DNA of 64,000 nucleotides from Anniella stebbinsi (GCA_029215795.1 JARDYH010000003.1:175162382-175226381); one strand, 5' to 3'; counted from the stretch's first letter, positions 36,493 through 47,533 are shown. A program made the numbers and translations. Notes: generated by a model not told the origin, from the letters alone.

Positions 36493-36603
36493 CAGGGAAC
36501 TTGAAGTCCAGCAACATTTGGAGGACCACAACTCCTATCAGGCCTAGCTAGCACAGCCAATGCTCAGGGATGATGGAAGCTGTGGTCCAACATCTAATGG
36601 GCC
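36493..36603. mobile_element. Palindromic MITE, same family as 22584
   Basis: CAGGGAACTTGAAGTCCAGC, then AACATTTGGAGGACCACAAC, with the complementary GCTGTGGTCCAACATCTAAT near the right end. Confidence 0.55.
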
Positions 36604-37499
36604 ACCAATATACAATATGCTGAAATTTGTTTTTTTTCCTCTCTTCTTAATTCTTGAAATCTTATCCAGAGCTTCTGCATCTGTTACCAGGACAATAAGC
36701 TCTAATACTCCGGTTCAGATACTTGTAACCTTGTTCCACTGTGTCTCTTTCAAATGCAGCATTAAAACAGTTTTTAATGGTTTTGTTTCTTCCATTGCCA
36801 CCCCAATCTCCCTTCAAGGAAATGAAGTGGAACACATCACAGGGGCATACAGTTCAGGGGAAAAAAACTTCCAAATTTAGGAAATTGACAATCTATAAAA
36901 GAACATTATGTTTAACATCAGCATCAACTGAGAGCTAGTGTTTCCACAGATCCAGATTTACTGTAAGAGAAGTGAAGCCACAATAGCATATTGGTCTATG
37001 CTCAGAGTTTCCTTGGGAAGACAAATTTTGGTCATTACCAGTAGTTATTCAAAGTTTTTACCAAATATTTACAAGAAACATAAATATATAATTACTTTAC
37101 CATTTGTACCAGATACTCCTTTGAATCTTGCTTCTGCATGTAATGCTAACTGTTGAGTTTAATGCTTTATATTTTTTTTGAATAAGTGATGATCCCTCAA
37201 GGGTTGAGGAGCCCTGCTGAATGGAGTGGGCCTGAGGGAGAAAGAGAGATCATGGAAAATCAAGGAGAGGCACTTTCTACTCTAGTCCTTGAAGGTCCTC
37301 CGCCCGGATTTCCAAAAACTCCCCTTTCCCCCCAGCTTCCTTGCCAAAGCCCATTCCACTCAGCAGCCTCCCTCCAACCCTCAAGGATGCATTTTGGGGG
37401 ACTCCAGCAGTTGGTGGGAGAGGAAGGGTGGAAAACACGGCTTCCATCAGCTTCCTTCCATGAGCAGATATCGGGTTCCAATCCAGAGGGACTTGCTTC

Positions 37500-37665
37500 T
37501 TAGCAGACATGTTTTTAAATATTTTTCAATGTTTTAAATGTTTTTAACATTTTTATTGTTTAACATTGTATTATCTTGATACTTTTACTGTTGCAATGTT
37601 TTATTAATTTATTTTTGTTATGTTGATATTGTTTGGTTTTATGATTGTAAACCACCCCGAAGGAA
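37500..37665 (+). mobile_element. LINE 3' UTR-like tail
   Basis: AT-rich TTTTAAATGTTTTTAACATT repeats followed by TTTTATGATTGTAAACCACC and CCGAAGG, the GTAAACCGCC-type 3' end shared by several LINE families in reptiles. No coding part remains. Confidence 0.45.
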
Positions 37666-37689
37666 TTTGAGTGCTGATTGGCTAATTTT

Positions 37690-38160
37690 TTAGAGTGCCT
37701 GGATTGGTGAGTTGTGTAAGAGTGAGTCCAACAGAGAGAGAGCTGACTGAATTGTTTTGGAGGGTTGTTGAGAAGGTGGATTGGGAGAGTTGAGAGAGAG
37801 AGAATTTGAGGAAACGTGAAGTGTTTGATTTAATATTGTGTGAGAGAAGTTTAGCTGTAAGAATAGTTAGTTACAGAAGTAACAGTTTGAAATGTATAAG
37901 AACTTTGACAAAAACCATTAAGCTTTGTACTTGAAACCATTACGCAGTTTACTGAGGAAATCAATAAGCTTGTTCACGCAATATTTATGTTAATAAATCT
38001 TGTTGAATTGCATTAACTGGTTGTACCTGAGGAAGGTACTGGTGGCAGTGGAGATAAAGAGGCTGTCTGAAGCAAGGTTGCTGGGCTATAGAGCTGTGGG
38101 GCCTAACAGTAAAGGTGGGACAGGAGCAGCAGCAGCAAGTGGGTCAGAGTTTCGCCACAG
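37690..38160 (+). other. LTR-like segment ending in AATAAA and GGTGGCAGTG
   Basis: GAGAGAGAG-rich sequence, then TTAATAAATCTTGTTGAATT (a polyadenylation-like signal) and TACTGGTGGCAGTGGAGATA. A similar order occurs at about 4120-4255 (GAAATAAAATAC ... AATGGTGGCAGTGAAGGGAG). The GGTGGCAGTG block could be a primer-binding site next to an old LTR. No TG...CA termini or coding region were found. Confidence 0.25.
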
Positions 38161-38944
38161 GTTCAATACAGACAAGAAAATGAACGAGAGTCTGACAGTA
38201 GGTGATATTTACAGCTTATTTGCAAGGCAGTACTGCAGAGCTGCTTATAAATCTTACGGTTAAAATAACATTTGCTTTCTTGAGCACCTACATCTGACTT
38301 CATTTGCCATGGTCTTGTCTATACTATAGAAAGAGTAAGAGGAACCGCTGGCTTCCACCTCATCCACCACTAACATGTGGCTCCAGACAGATTACCAATG
38401 AACGGTATGTGGCCCTGGACAGAAAAAGGGTTGCCCATCCCTGGTCTATAGTTATCCCTCCTATATAATCCAATTTCTTATTAAACAAAAAAAACCTTTA
38501 AAAGTTCTATCTTGGAAACAGAATTATACACAAGTATTCTGGCTGCAAAATTTGTGTGTGCTTGCTGCTGACATGACACCATATTGGTAACTATATCACT
38601 TAATTTACATCTAAAAGTTTTCACAGGAAGAGCTGAGCCGGATCAGACTAAGGGTCTATGTAATCCAGCCTTCTGTTCGCACAATAGCCAAACAGCTGCC
38701 TAAGGGAAATCCACTAGCAGAACATGAGTGAATAAGCACCCTCCAACTCATGTTCTCCTGCAACTGATACCCAGAGGTGTATTGTCTCTGATGCTGGAGG
38801 TAAAATATAGCTATTAGGACTAGTAGCCATTGACAGTTTTAACTGCCATAAATTTGTCCATTTCTCCTTTTAAAGATATCCAAATTGGTGGCCATCACTA
38901 CATCTTGTGGTAGTGAATTCCATAGTTTAATTATGCACTATGTG

Positions 38945-39299
38945 AAGTAGGACGGCAACAAAGGAGAGGGCCTTCTCTGTGGTGGCCCCTCAATTATGGA
39001 ATGATCTCCCCGATGAGGCCCGCCTGGCGCCAACACTGTTATCTTTTCAGCGCCTGGTCAAAACTTTTCTTTTCTCCCAGGCATTTTAACAGCTCAAGTT
39101 GAGGTTTTGATTGACATTGTGGCCAGGCTTAACAGTTAAAATGTTTTAAAATGTTTTAATGTCAGCTGTTTTATGTTTATGGTTTTAAATTTTGTATATT
39201 GTCTTTTTAATGTTCAATCTTTTAATTTTTGTAAACAACCCAGACAGCTTCGGCTATGGGGCGGTATATAAGTGTAATTAATAATAATAATAATAATAA
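38945..39299 (+). mobile_element. L2-like LINE 3' part inserted in CR1
   Basis: GAGAGGGCCTTCTCTGTGGT, GCCCGCCTGGCGCCAACACT, TTTTCAGCGCCTGGTCAAAA, CAGCTTCGGCTATGGGGCGG and an (AAT)n tail broken by the hAT MITE at 39300 and continuing to about 39640. The encoded peptide around ENSTVVAPQLWNDLP-type sequence is the LINE ORF2 C terminus. Confidence 0.78.
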
Positions 39300-39619
39300 T
39301 AGGCTGACCAGATAAAATCCAGGTCAGGGCTCATATAACTTTAACAGTTGTAGAGAAAAGGGAATTTCAGCCAGGGTCATTTGTATGCAATTAGTTCCTG
39401 GTGAAATTCCCTCTTCATCACAACAGTTAAAGGTGCAGACACTGTACTAGAGTGACCATATACAAAAGAAGGCAGGGCCCCTGCAACTTTAATTAGTGTG
39501 ATGAAGAGGGAATTTCACCAGGAACTAATTGCATACAAATGACACCGGCTGAAATTCCCTTTTCTCTACAACTGTTAAAGTTACATGAGCCCTGACCTGG
39601 ATTTTATCTGGTCACCCTA
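39300..39619. mobile_element. hAT-type foldback MITE, copy 2, in the AAT tail of a LINE
   Basis: A 320 bp copy of the 7103 family, ends TAGGCTGACCAG and CTGGTCACCCTA. The duplication AATAATAA (39292-39299, 39620-39627) shows it landed in the microsatellite tail of an L2-like LINE. Confidence 0.88.
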
Positions 39620-40561
39620 AATAATAATAATAATAATAATCAGCTACATGGGATGACCATGAAGATCTAGTATTATGAATCCACCATCCACTTTCTTTAC
39701 TTCATGCTTAATTTTAATACCCCTCTACCATGTCTCTCCTACTTATCCCTTTTCTAAGCCAAAAAGTTCCAAATATTGTTAACTTTTCCTAATAACGTAA
39801 TTGCTCCTTGATCATTTTGGTTGCCTTTTCTGCACTTTTTCCAGCTATACAGTATCCTTTTTGAGTCATGGTGATCAGAAACATACATACTATTCCAACT
39901 GTGGTCGCACCATAGATTCATATAAGGTCATTATGATATTGACAATTTTATTTTTGATTCCAAAAGCCCCCAAACTAGAGATGTGAAGGTCAGGAAAAAA
40001 CCCAGAACAAATTTTTTAAAAAACTGTTTTTTCCCTAGACTTTTTTGGATTATTTCTGAAAAATTGGAAAAATTGAAAAAAATGAAGAAAAAAAAAGATT
40101 ATGGAATGTTTTATTTTAGCATGATACATAAAATGTTTAAGACAAGGTGTTTATATATTTACTTCTCCAAAAGATTTCTAAAACCTAAGTACAGTATCAT
40201 ATTATTACAATTTCTGTGCACCGAGGACAAGCAAGACCTAGGTTGCAAACTGAGACTACAGCTTCAAATACAAGAGCAAGATGCATTTCTGCCTCTAGGG
40301 GGCACTGTCATTGAAGCAGAGATGGAAACTGAAAGTGATATAGCTCAAAAAATGAGTCTGATAAAATTCTATACATATTCATTGAATCTTGGTCCCCTTT
40401 TTTCTCAGTTTTTTAAGGGAATGGGTGCTTTATGTCTGCTTGACACTGTGGAGGACTAGCAGAGACATAAATAATTTTCCTTGTAACTAATGTTAATGGT
40501 TTCCTCTGTTTATTTTTTTATTGTTTTTGCCTGCTCCTCATAAACTGGCAAAACCAAAGAG

Positions 40562-40615
40562 GTTCCTTACAGTTCAGGTGTTCCTTACAGTTCAGGTGTT
40601 CCTTACAGTTCAGGA
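40562..40615 (+). repeat. 18 bp minisatellite, three units
   Basis: GTTCCTTACAGTTCAGGT repeated three times (last base differs in unit 3). Confidence 0.95.
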
Positions 40616-42979
40616 GCTTATAGCTCCATTTGGTTTTTTAAAAAAGGTAAAAAGTAAAAAAGTAATTTCAATTTGTAATAATTGCTTGAATGCACTATAC
40701 TTTTAATATATCAAATGTGATAATTTATGCCAAACCAACTTGTATATAACTACATTTTATGTTCCTAAAGTAACAAAGTGACTTTCAATCCGTAAAAAGT
40801 GCTAATACTGATTTCCCCCCCCCCCATTTTTTTTTAAAAAAAATTGTATTTTTTCCATGGCCTCAAAATTTCTGCAAATGTTACATCCGTACCCCAAACA
40901 AGCAGAAACAGAACCCCCACCGGAACTCCGCTGACCTGTTCCCCTCCAGAAATGAGTGTTTCTGCTTGTTTGGGGGCTTGTCTCCATAAGCGCTAAATTG
41001 CTGTTCCACAAGCAGTGGGAAGTGGTGGGTCTACCCGCCCACAGACCAGAATCAGTGGCCAGTTCCACTAGCACATGGACAGCACTGGATCCTGTCCTTT
41101 ATAAAAGCTGAATTAGTTCAAGTCCATAAAACTGGTTTGCCCTTCAAGTTATAAAAATAACTGTGCAAACCCTTTTCAAGTACAAGACACAGTCTTCATT
41201 CCACAAAGTTCACTCTTATACCATATGAAAAGAAAAGGACAGACACTAATGGGCCTGAAAATGTTTTAAGTGCCAGAAGGAAGCAGTTAGGTAAATGCAT
41301 GGTTGCTCCACTAATTCTTAGCGCTTAAAATGAATAGCAGGTCTCAACCTAATCACAACAGATACCAGGAGGCAGAGGCAGTCAGGGAACTTTGCTCTAC
41401 ATAAAACTGCAACATGCAAACCAAGCAGAACACTCATAGGCTACTAGTTCATTACAGCTCTGCAATCTGCATCTATGATAAACATATTAAACTAGAATTT
41501 GCAAAAATGAAACTTTGGTCTTTTTTGTTCTACTCAAATTTACCTCTTTTCCTCTGCCATGGTCTTAAATGTTTTATTTCCTCTTGAGACTTTCTTTTTC
41601 TAAAAAAACAACTTTCTGAAATCCTCAGGAAAAGAAACTGGCATAGCATTTGTAAGGTTTGTGTTGGTCATTGGTTACTCTTTCCCTACTCCCTTCCATC
41701 TCTCCCTTGGCATCATAGCCATCTTACTTTAGAGCCAAACAATTTTTCGAAGGCTTTAATGGAAGGTTTCCTCAAGTGTGCCAGCATGTGCCTTCCTTCT
41801 AAATCCCTCATAAGTCACTGAACAAACTGAATCTCTGTGTGAACATGAAAAGATCATTCAAAACACACAGAGCTAGCCAAGGCACCACAAAGTAAAACAA
41901 GTTTAACTTCGCTAGGAACAGAATCTTTCTTTCAAATTTAAGAGTTTCTAACACAGGAAAAAGTTAGGGAAAAGTTCAAAATGTGAATGCTGCCTCATTT
42001 ACAGAAATCCAGTATCTGCCAACTGTCATAAGTGATTTCCCTGAAACTTTCCACACTACAGCTACCATAATATAAGAATACAACTGCAAAGTTCCAAGCA
42101 GCTTTGTTACATCTGGAAAGTCTCTAGGGTGGGAGTGAAATACAAGGCAAAATTAGGCTTATCATAGAAGAATTTGCCTCTTATTTTAAGAGCCAAGTAA
42201 CTCTTTAAGAGACATGGAATACCCACACATAAAAAGTTCTCTGTCTCTAACTGCCAAATTTAAATCTGGACTAGTATAGCTGTACCAATGGCTTCCATTT
42301 GCTAACCTATTTAAAATGTGGTGAACCTAAAATAGCTGTGATCATAAACAGTCTGCCATCAGATTCAGAAAAATAGAGTTGTATGGAGATCATTTTGTTG
42401 TCAGTACATGAAAAATGTTTCATCCACAATCAAGCACACTGTAAAGTGTACTTACGTCCTTTGAAATCAATGGGCTGTATCCAGACTTAGATATATTTAG
42501 AGTAGATCCACTGAAATCACTGAAACTTAAGATAGTCAAACCTAACTTGCTCCATAGATTTCAAGGCATCTACTCTAAAGCATGGCTAAATTGGATCCAA
42601 CCCAATAACCATATCTAAATATGTGCTACTGTGTGGTCTTTAGGTTTTTCAGTAACAGTACTCTTGTGATGCTTGAATATCTCTCACATATATCACTTGA
42701 AAAATCTAAAGGTGAAGTATTATTTACCTCATGATCATATTTCAGATATTAATAAACTAATAGTACACTTCACATCATTAAAATGACTTTTTAAAAACGC
42801 CCCGGAATAACTTGAGTTCAAATTAATGGAGGCACAGTCGTGCCTCTATTGTTAAGGGCCATCAGTAAAAAACACATTCCGCCATGTTAAAGTGATAATT
42901 GGGGGGGGGGTCATTCTAACAGCCATAAAATCGAAAATGTTTCACCAACCTTTCTGAAATTTGCAGGTGCGAGAAAGAA
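40616..42979. other. Intronic sequence, mostly unrecognised
   Basis: Apart from the inverted repeat at 40892-40975 and a repeat-like TGGATCCAACCCAATAACCA segment near 42480-42610, no feature. The edge at 42780-42980 resembles a degraded DNA-type repeat. Confidence 0.5.
40892..40975. repeat. Perfect 19 bp inverted repeat with 46-base loop
   Basis: CCCCAAACAAGCAGAAACA (40892-40910) and TGTTTCTGCTTGTTTGGGG (40957-40975). Possibly part of a degraded DNA-type element between about 40840 and 41100. Confidence 0.75.
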
Positions 42980-43157
42980 GCCTGCCTTCTTTTGTATATG
43001 GTCACTCTAGTATAGTGCCTGCAACTTTAATTGGTGTGATGAAGAGGGAATTTCACCAGGAACTAATTGCATACAAATGACACTGGCTGAAATCCCCTTT
43101 TCTCCACAACTGTTAAAGTTACAAGAGCCCTGTCCTCCTTTTCATATGGTCAGCCTA
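42980..43157 (+). mobile_element. hAT foldback MITE, half copy
   Basis: Only the right half of the 7103-type element: CTGCCTTCTTTTGTATATGG through AACTGTTAAAGTTACAAGAG, ending ATATGGTCAGCCTA. The outer end differs (GTCCTCCTTTTCATATGGTC instead of GACCTGGATTTTATCTGGTC) and matches the internal loop end of the full copies, so it may be a related shorter subfamily rather than a truncation. No duplication is seen at the left edge. Confidence 0.65.
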
Positions 43158-43265
43158 GTATATTCCTATTTATAGGTTTTAGCTGTATATGTTTTAGTTT
43201 CGTAAGGCTGCCCTGAGACCCAGCATTGGGCAAAAGGCAGGATACTACTACTACTACTACTACTA
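43158..43265 (+). mobile_element. LINE/SINE tail with (CTA)n
   Basis: TTTCGTAAGGCTGCCCTGAG and CAAAAGGCAGGATACTACTA, the GCCCTGAG...GGCGGTATA-type 3' end with an eight-unit (ACT)n tail at 43243-43265. Confidence 0.5.
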
Positions 43266-44000
43266 ATGTTTCAGATTTCAGTTCTGCATCTGATGTTCTT
43301 TTGCATTTACTTGTCTTTATAAACCATTCATATCTTAAGACTTCTTGTGTGGCATGTTTTCATTGGTTTAACAAGTTAAAAGGGGTATTCACTGTTTTCA
43401 TGCTTATGTTAAAAAATCAATTTTCAACAGGCCTAGTAACTTCAAGAGTAACAGAGTTGGGGAAAATCCTCAATGTCTTTGCTATCAGAGGCACTGAGTA
43501 AGGGACCCCTGGAGATAATTTAGACTGACCCCAACCACAAAACACTATTCCCCCTTCTGAAGAGATCTGGACCACAGACTACTAAAGACAAACAAAGTAG
43601 CAGGCCATAATAACAGTTCTCATGGCCATTTGCCTTATGAGGCAGGTGCTCTGCGGGCTACCAAATGGAGGGACTCACAGGCAATAAAGTTGCCTGGCTG
43701 GGTCTGCCAGAAATCCAGCCTCAACACTCCTGGAAGGTCCATGTTCTATAGCACCTGCTGTCAGATGAACCTGAGGGAATCCCACCCTCCACCCCTGGGT
43801 TTAATTTACTGGCTTCCCCTGGCTGGACCTTGCAGGAAACTATAGGGACAGACAGAGCAGGCATTCATAACACACATAGAATGCTGAGACTGGCAAATCT
43901 AAAAGCAAGTGTGTTGCTTTTCAAGAACCAAGGAAATTCAATGGGTCTTACTTCTGAGTAAATATCTAGGGATCGATATGCAGCCTGTGCAAGAATTGAG

Positions 44001-44634
44001 TAGGGTGACCATATTTGGGAAACCAAAAATGAGGACACCTAGTGGGGGGGGGCAGGAAAATGGCTTTCTGGGGCCACCTTAAAGTCCCCAATTGGAGCGG
44101 AGGAGGGGAAAGCATGTCATTCTCACCCCACCCCACTGCTCCAATCAGGCCCTTTTCTATAATGCCTGGGAATGAGATGTTTTTTTCCTTTTAAGGCCTT
44201 GATTGGAGCAGTGAGAGAGAATGACACACCTCCAGAAAGCATGTAATTCCCCTCTGCCACGCTAATGGTGGCCTTAAAAGGGAAAGTGTGTAATTCCAGG
44301 TCATTATAGACTATTGCATAAAATCCCCCCTGACACTGAGGATAGAACAAAAACCAGGAGAAATCTGGGGAAATCCTGACAGTTTTTTATTATTTATTAT
44401 TGCATTTATATCCCACCTTTTTTCCGCCAAGAAACCCAAGGCGGCATACATAATCCTCCTCCTCTCCATTTTATCCTCACAATAGCAACCCTGTGAGATG
44501 GGTTGGGCTGAGAGTCTGCAACTGGCCCAAAGTCACCCAATGGGTTTTCATGGCTAAGTGGGGAGTAGAACCCAGATCTCCCAGCTCCCAGTCCAACACT
44601 TTAGCCACTAGGCCACACCCTAGTGGTCACCCTA
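44001..44634. mobile_element. hAT MITE containing a SINE insertion
   Basis: Starts TAGGGTGACCATATTTGGG and ends AGTGGTCACCCTA, with a perfect 8 bp duplication GAATTGAG at 43993-44000 and 44635-44642. It shares the terminal TAGGGTGACCA with the foldback family but has a different interior (AAAATGAGGACACC near the left). A minus-strand SINE occupies 44385-44620 next to the right terminus. Confidence 0.8.
44385..44620 (-). mobile_element. tRNA-derived SINE, minus, inside a hAT MITE
   Basis: Reverse complement of the 16810 SINE: on the minus strand GTGGCCTAGTGGCTAAAGTG, B-box-like GGTTCTACTCCCC, ATCTCACAGGGTTGCTATTG and an AATAATAAATAATAA tail. It occupies most of a MITE whose ends lie at 44001 and 44634. 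Confidence 0.75.
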
Positions 44635-44643
44635 GAATTGAGC

Positions 44644-44775
44644 CATGCCAAGTTGGAAGCAGATCGGTTCGTGCCTTGATTTTTAGGATATTTTTTTTAA
44701 AAGTTTGACTTCAATTTTTTTTTCTAAAATTCAAGGCATGAACCAATCTGCTTTCAACTTGGCATGGCTAAAGCC
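44644..44775. repeat. Palindrome at the edge of the tandem array
   Basis: CATGCCAAGTTGGAAGCAGA with CCTTGATTTTTAGG is the inverted complement of CTAAAATTCAAGGCATGAAC and TGCTTTCAACTTGGCATGGC at 44727-44770. The first array unit is thus preceded by an inverted partial unit, arms about 48 bases. Confidence 0.8.
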
Positions 44776-45365
44776 TTACTTAAGAGGTACCATGGTGCCA
44801 AGTTTCATCTCTTCATCTTTACTTTCTTTCTTTTTTTTTTAATGTACTGCTCAAAGCCCTAGACCCCAAAGAGGAGAATTGGGTTTGAAGTTTTAAAAAT
44901 TCCTAAAACTCAAGGCATAAACAGATCTGCTTCTAAATTGGCATGGCTCAATCCCTACTTAAGAGCTACCATGCTGTCAAGTTTCATCCCTTTATCTTTA
45001 AAAATGATGGAATTGTAAGCATTTTAGTTAATTAAAAAAATTAAATTGAAGTTTTACAAATTTCTAAAAATCAACGGATGAACGGATCTGCTTCCAACTT
45101 GGCATGGCTAAATCCCTACTTCAGAGCTACCATGGTGCCAAGTTTCATCTCTTTATCTTTAATTTCATTTCTTAAACTTGCACTGCTCAAGGTCCCGGAC
45201 CCCAAAGAGATTTCTGTTTGAACTTTAAAAAATTCCTAAAAATCAAGGCATGAATGGATCTGCTTCATACTTGGCATAGCTATATCCCTACTTAAGAGCT
45301 ACCATGATGCCAGGTTTCATCTCTTTACCTTTAAAAATGAGGGAGATGCAAGCATTTTGGTTGAT
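44727..45365 (+). repeat. Tandem repeat, about 170 bp units in alternating dimers of about 335 bp
   Basis: Four units start at about 44727, 44898, 45061 and 45233 (spacings 171, 163, 172). Each has ATCTGCTTCNAACTTGGCAT, CCCTACTTAAGAGCTACCAT and CCAAGTTTCATCTCTTTATC. Units 1 and 3 continue with TACTGCTCAAAGCCCTAGAC-type spacers; units 2 and 4 with AAAATGATGGAATTGTAAGC-type spacers. The true period is therefore a dimer of about 335 bp. No coding frame. Confidence 0.82.
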
Positions 45366-45506
45366 TTATTAATGTTAAAAGTGAGTTCAACACATAACAC
45401 TAGCTTTGATTTTATATTGCATGTCAAGATGGTATAACATTCTGGCTGATGCTGGCTTGGTTGTCAACTGTATAATATCCAGTCATCCGTTACACAAAGC
45501 CATGAA

Positions 45507-45893
45507 ATTCATTAAACAAAAAACCTACGGTTTACAAAAACAATGTTAAGGCTCTACAGATTCCAACCAAGCACCAAAAAGCAGGGAAATTGGGAGTTAA
45601 GGCTCACAAGCCTTAACGCTACTTCCTCCCTAAGGTGGCAGAAAGTGCAAGTGAAATTCTCATCCTCCCAAAGCAGATAAACCATGAGGACAGGGTGGAG
45701 AATATGATATGCAGAGGTGACTGTGGGGTTGTGGAAAACTGATCACGAACAACTTAGGGCCACCTACTTCTCTTTTTTTGTTTAGAGCAGCCCTTCCCCA
45801 ACCTGGTGCCCTCCAAAGGTGTTGGACTACAACTCCCATCATTGCAAGTCAGTATGTCCCATGGTCAGGAATGCTGGGACTTGTCATCTCAAA
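45507..45893 (+). repeat. 387 bp inverted repeat, left arm
   Basis: From ATTCATTAAACAAAAAACCT to GGGACTTGTCATCTCAAA. Reverse complement of 46944-47330 with about seven mismatches by eye (about 98 percent). The distal 100 bases contain the palindromic MITE motif CCCCAACCTGGTGCCCTCC. No protein frame is shared meaningfully between the arms. Confidence 0.88.
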
Positions 45894-46943
45894 CACCTGG
45901 AGGGCAGCAGGGTGCGGAATGCTGTTCCATACCCTTACCAAATACAGGGTCTGCCCAATACTTTTCTCTCACACACATCTCGCATATAGCAGCACTCTTT
46001 ATAACAAAAGGGGCACTATGCATTACAGATCTAGAACCAGAGCATGTGCCAGGCACTTCCAACATTTGGTCAATATCCTGCCTTTCAAAGAACCAATGTT
46101 TTTTTTCTTTAAATGTATTTATAAAAAATATACTGTTCACTCCCCAAACTAATCCTATACCTCCCAAGAGGTATAGGATTAGTTTGCAATCCTATACCTC
46201 TTGGGAGAAAGCTCTAGTGAATTCAGTGGCACTGGCTTCTGAGAAGACATGTATAGGAGTCAACCTTCTCCAGCCTGGTGCTCTCCAGATGCGTTGCACT
46301 GTAACTCCCATGTTATGTGTTATGGGGAAGACAAAAATCAACTCATACTTAATTTTAAAATAATACTTACGCATGAAAGTATTAGGTGGTAGCTCTGTCT
46401 TTGATCTCACACTGCTGAACAAGTAAGAGAAATCCTTTATCTGATATTCAAGAAACAGACATCCTATGCCATGTGTTGAAAACTAATGTTGATGTCTGAA
46501 GGGCTATCTGGATTAGGTATTCAAGATTCATTAATTGTTGTTTCATTTGGTTTTGACAGTTTATTTAAAGTGATGCAGCTCTTTTGTAGTTCCTTGATTG
46601 ATCACATATCTTAATGCTGGAAAACATCATACTTTAGTACAGATGTGGGCAGAAAATAGATCTATCCTGATGATTTGGACATCAACTCGCGGCATTCCTG
46701 ATAACTGCCCATGCTGATAGGGGCTTTTACAAGTTGAATTCCAAAACATCTGGAGATCTACATTCTGCCTTCCCTTGTTCTTGAACAACATTCCCCAACC
46801 TGGTGCCTGTCAGATGTGTTGGGTTGCAACTCTCAACATAAGGAGATGCTCTAAGAAATGAGAAGTAGCTGGTCCTAAATTGTTCATCATCATTTCCCAC
46901 AACCCCACAGTCACCTCTGCAGATCAAATTGCATATCTAGATT
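45894..46943. other. Spacer between the inverted repeat arms
   Basis: No gene recognised. Contains a short local palindrome at about 46150-46205 (CCTATACCTCCCAAGAGGTATAGG and repeat), a GCAATCCTATAC...GTATAGG unit at 46178-46260, a half MITE at about 46260-46320 and a diverged partial copy of the right arm at 46740-46935. A 185-codon plus-strand open frame crossing the left arm and spacer is repeat-derived. Confidence 0.6.
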
Positions 46944-47330
46944 TTTGAGATGACAAGTCCCAGCATTCCTGACCATGGGACATACTGACTTGCAATGATG
47001 AGAGTTGTAGTCCAACACCTTTGGAGGGCATCAGGTTGGGGAAGGGCTGCTCTAAACAAAAAAAGAGAAGTAGGTGGCCCTAAGTTGTTCGTGATCAGTT
47101 TTCCACAACCCCACAGTCACCTCTGCATATCATGTTCTCCACCCTGTCCTCATGGTTTATCTGCTTTGGGAGAATGAGAATTTCACTTGCACTTTCTGCC
47201 TCCTTAGGGAGGATGTGGCGTTAAGGCTTGTGAGCCTTAACTCCCAATTTCCCTGCTTTTTGGTGCTTGGTTGGAATCTGTAGAGCCTTAACATTGTTTT
47301 TGTAAACCGTAGGTTTTTTGTTTAATGAAT
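46944..47330 (-). repeat. 387 bp inverted repeat, right arm
   Basis: Inverted copy of 45507-45893 across a spacer of about 1050 bases. A more diverged third copy of part of the arm lies just inside at about 46740-46935 (GAGAAGTAGCTGGTCC, ACAACCCCACAGTCACCTCT), in the same orientation as this arm. Confidence 0.88.
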
Positions 47331-47505
47331 TATATACATAATACATGTCGGGTATGTCTTTTAAAATAGTAATATTTCATTTATGGTATCAGCATAAAAG
47401 GTAATATCTTAAAATGGCAAAAACAGTGCAATTCTACACAGAAGTAGAAGAAGTTCAATGAGGCTTACTCCCTATTAATAGGATTGCAGCTGTAATGTTA
47501 TTTCT

Positions 47506-47533
47506 TATATATATATATATATATATATATATA
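47506..47533. repeat. (TA)n microsatellite
   Basis: About 14 TA units. Confidence 0.97.

Larger units (their letters stand above)
38630..39970 (-). mobile_element. CR1 LINE copy, split by younger insertions
   Basis: Minus-strand CR1 sequence in two blocks. 38630-38944 contains GAGCCGGATCAGACTAAGGG, CTCTGATGCTGGAGGTAAAA and TCCAAATTGGTGGCCATCAC. 39651-39970 contains TACATGGGATGACCATGAAG and TGTGGTCGCACCATAGATTC. Both blocks align in order with the better-preserved CR1 at 62994-64000. About 45 bases of CR1 seem missing at the break, where the L2-like LINE and a hAT MITE inserted. Confidence 0.8.

Noticed and set aside
39983..40459. 158-codon plus-strand frame
   Set aside because: Lys/Phe-rich composition from AT-rich DNA next to a CR1 end; no recognisable family.
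44727..45365. CRISPR-like array
   Set aside because: Units of about 170 bp with diverged spacers of two alternating types in a vertebrate genome are a satellite-like tandem repeat, not a CRISPR array.
45806..46363. 185-codon plus-strand open frame
   Set aside because: Runs through an inverted repeat arm and MITE sequence; composition and position show it is repeat-derived.
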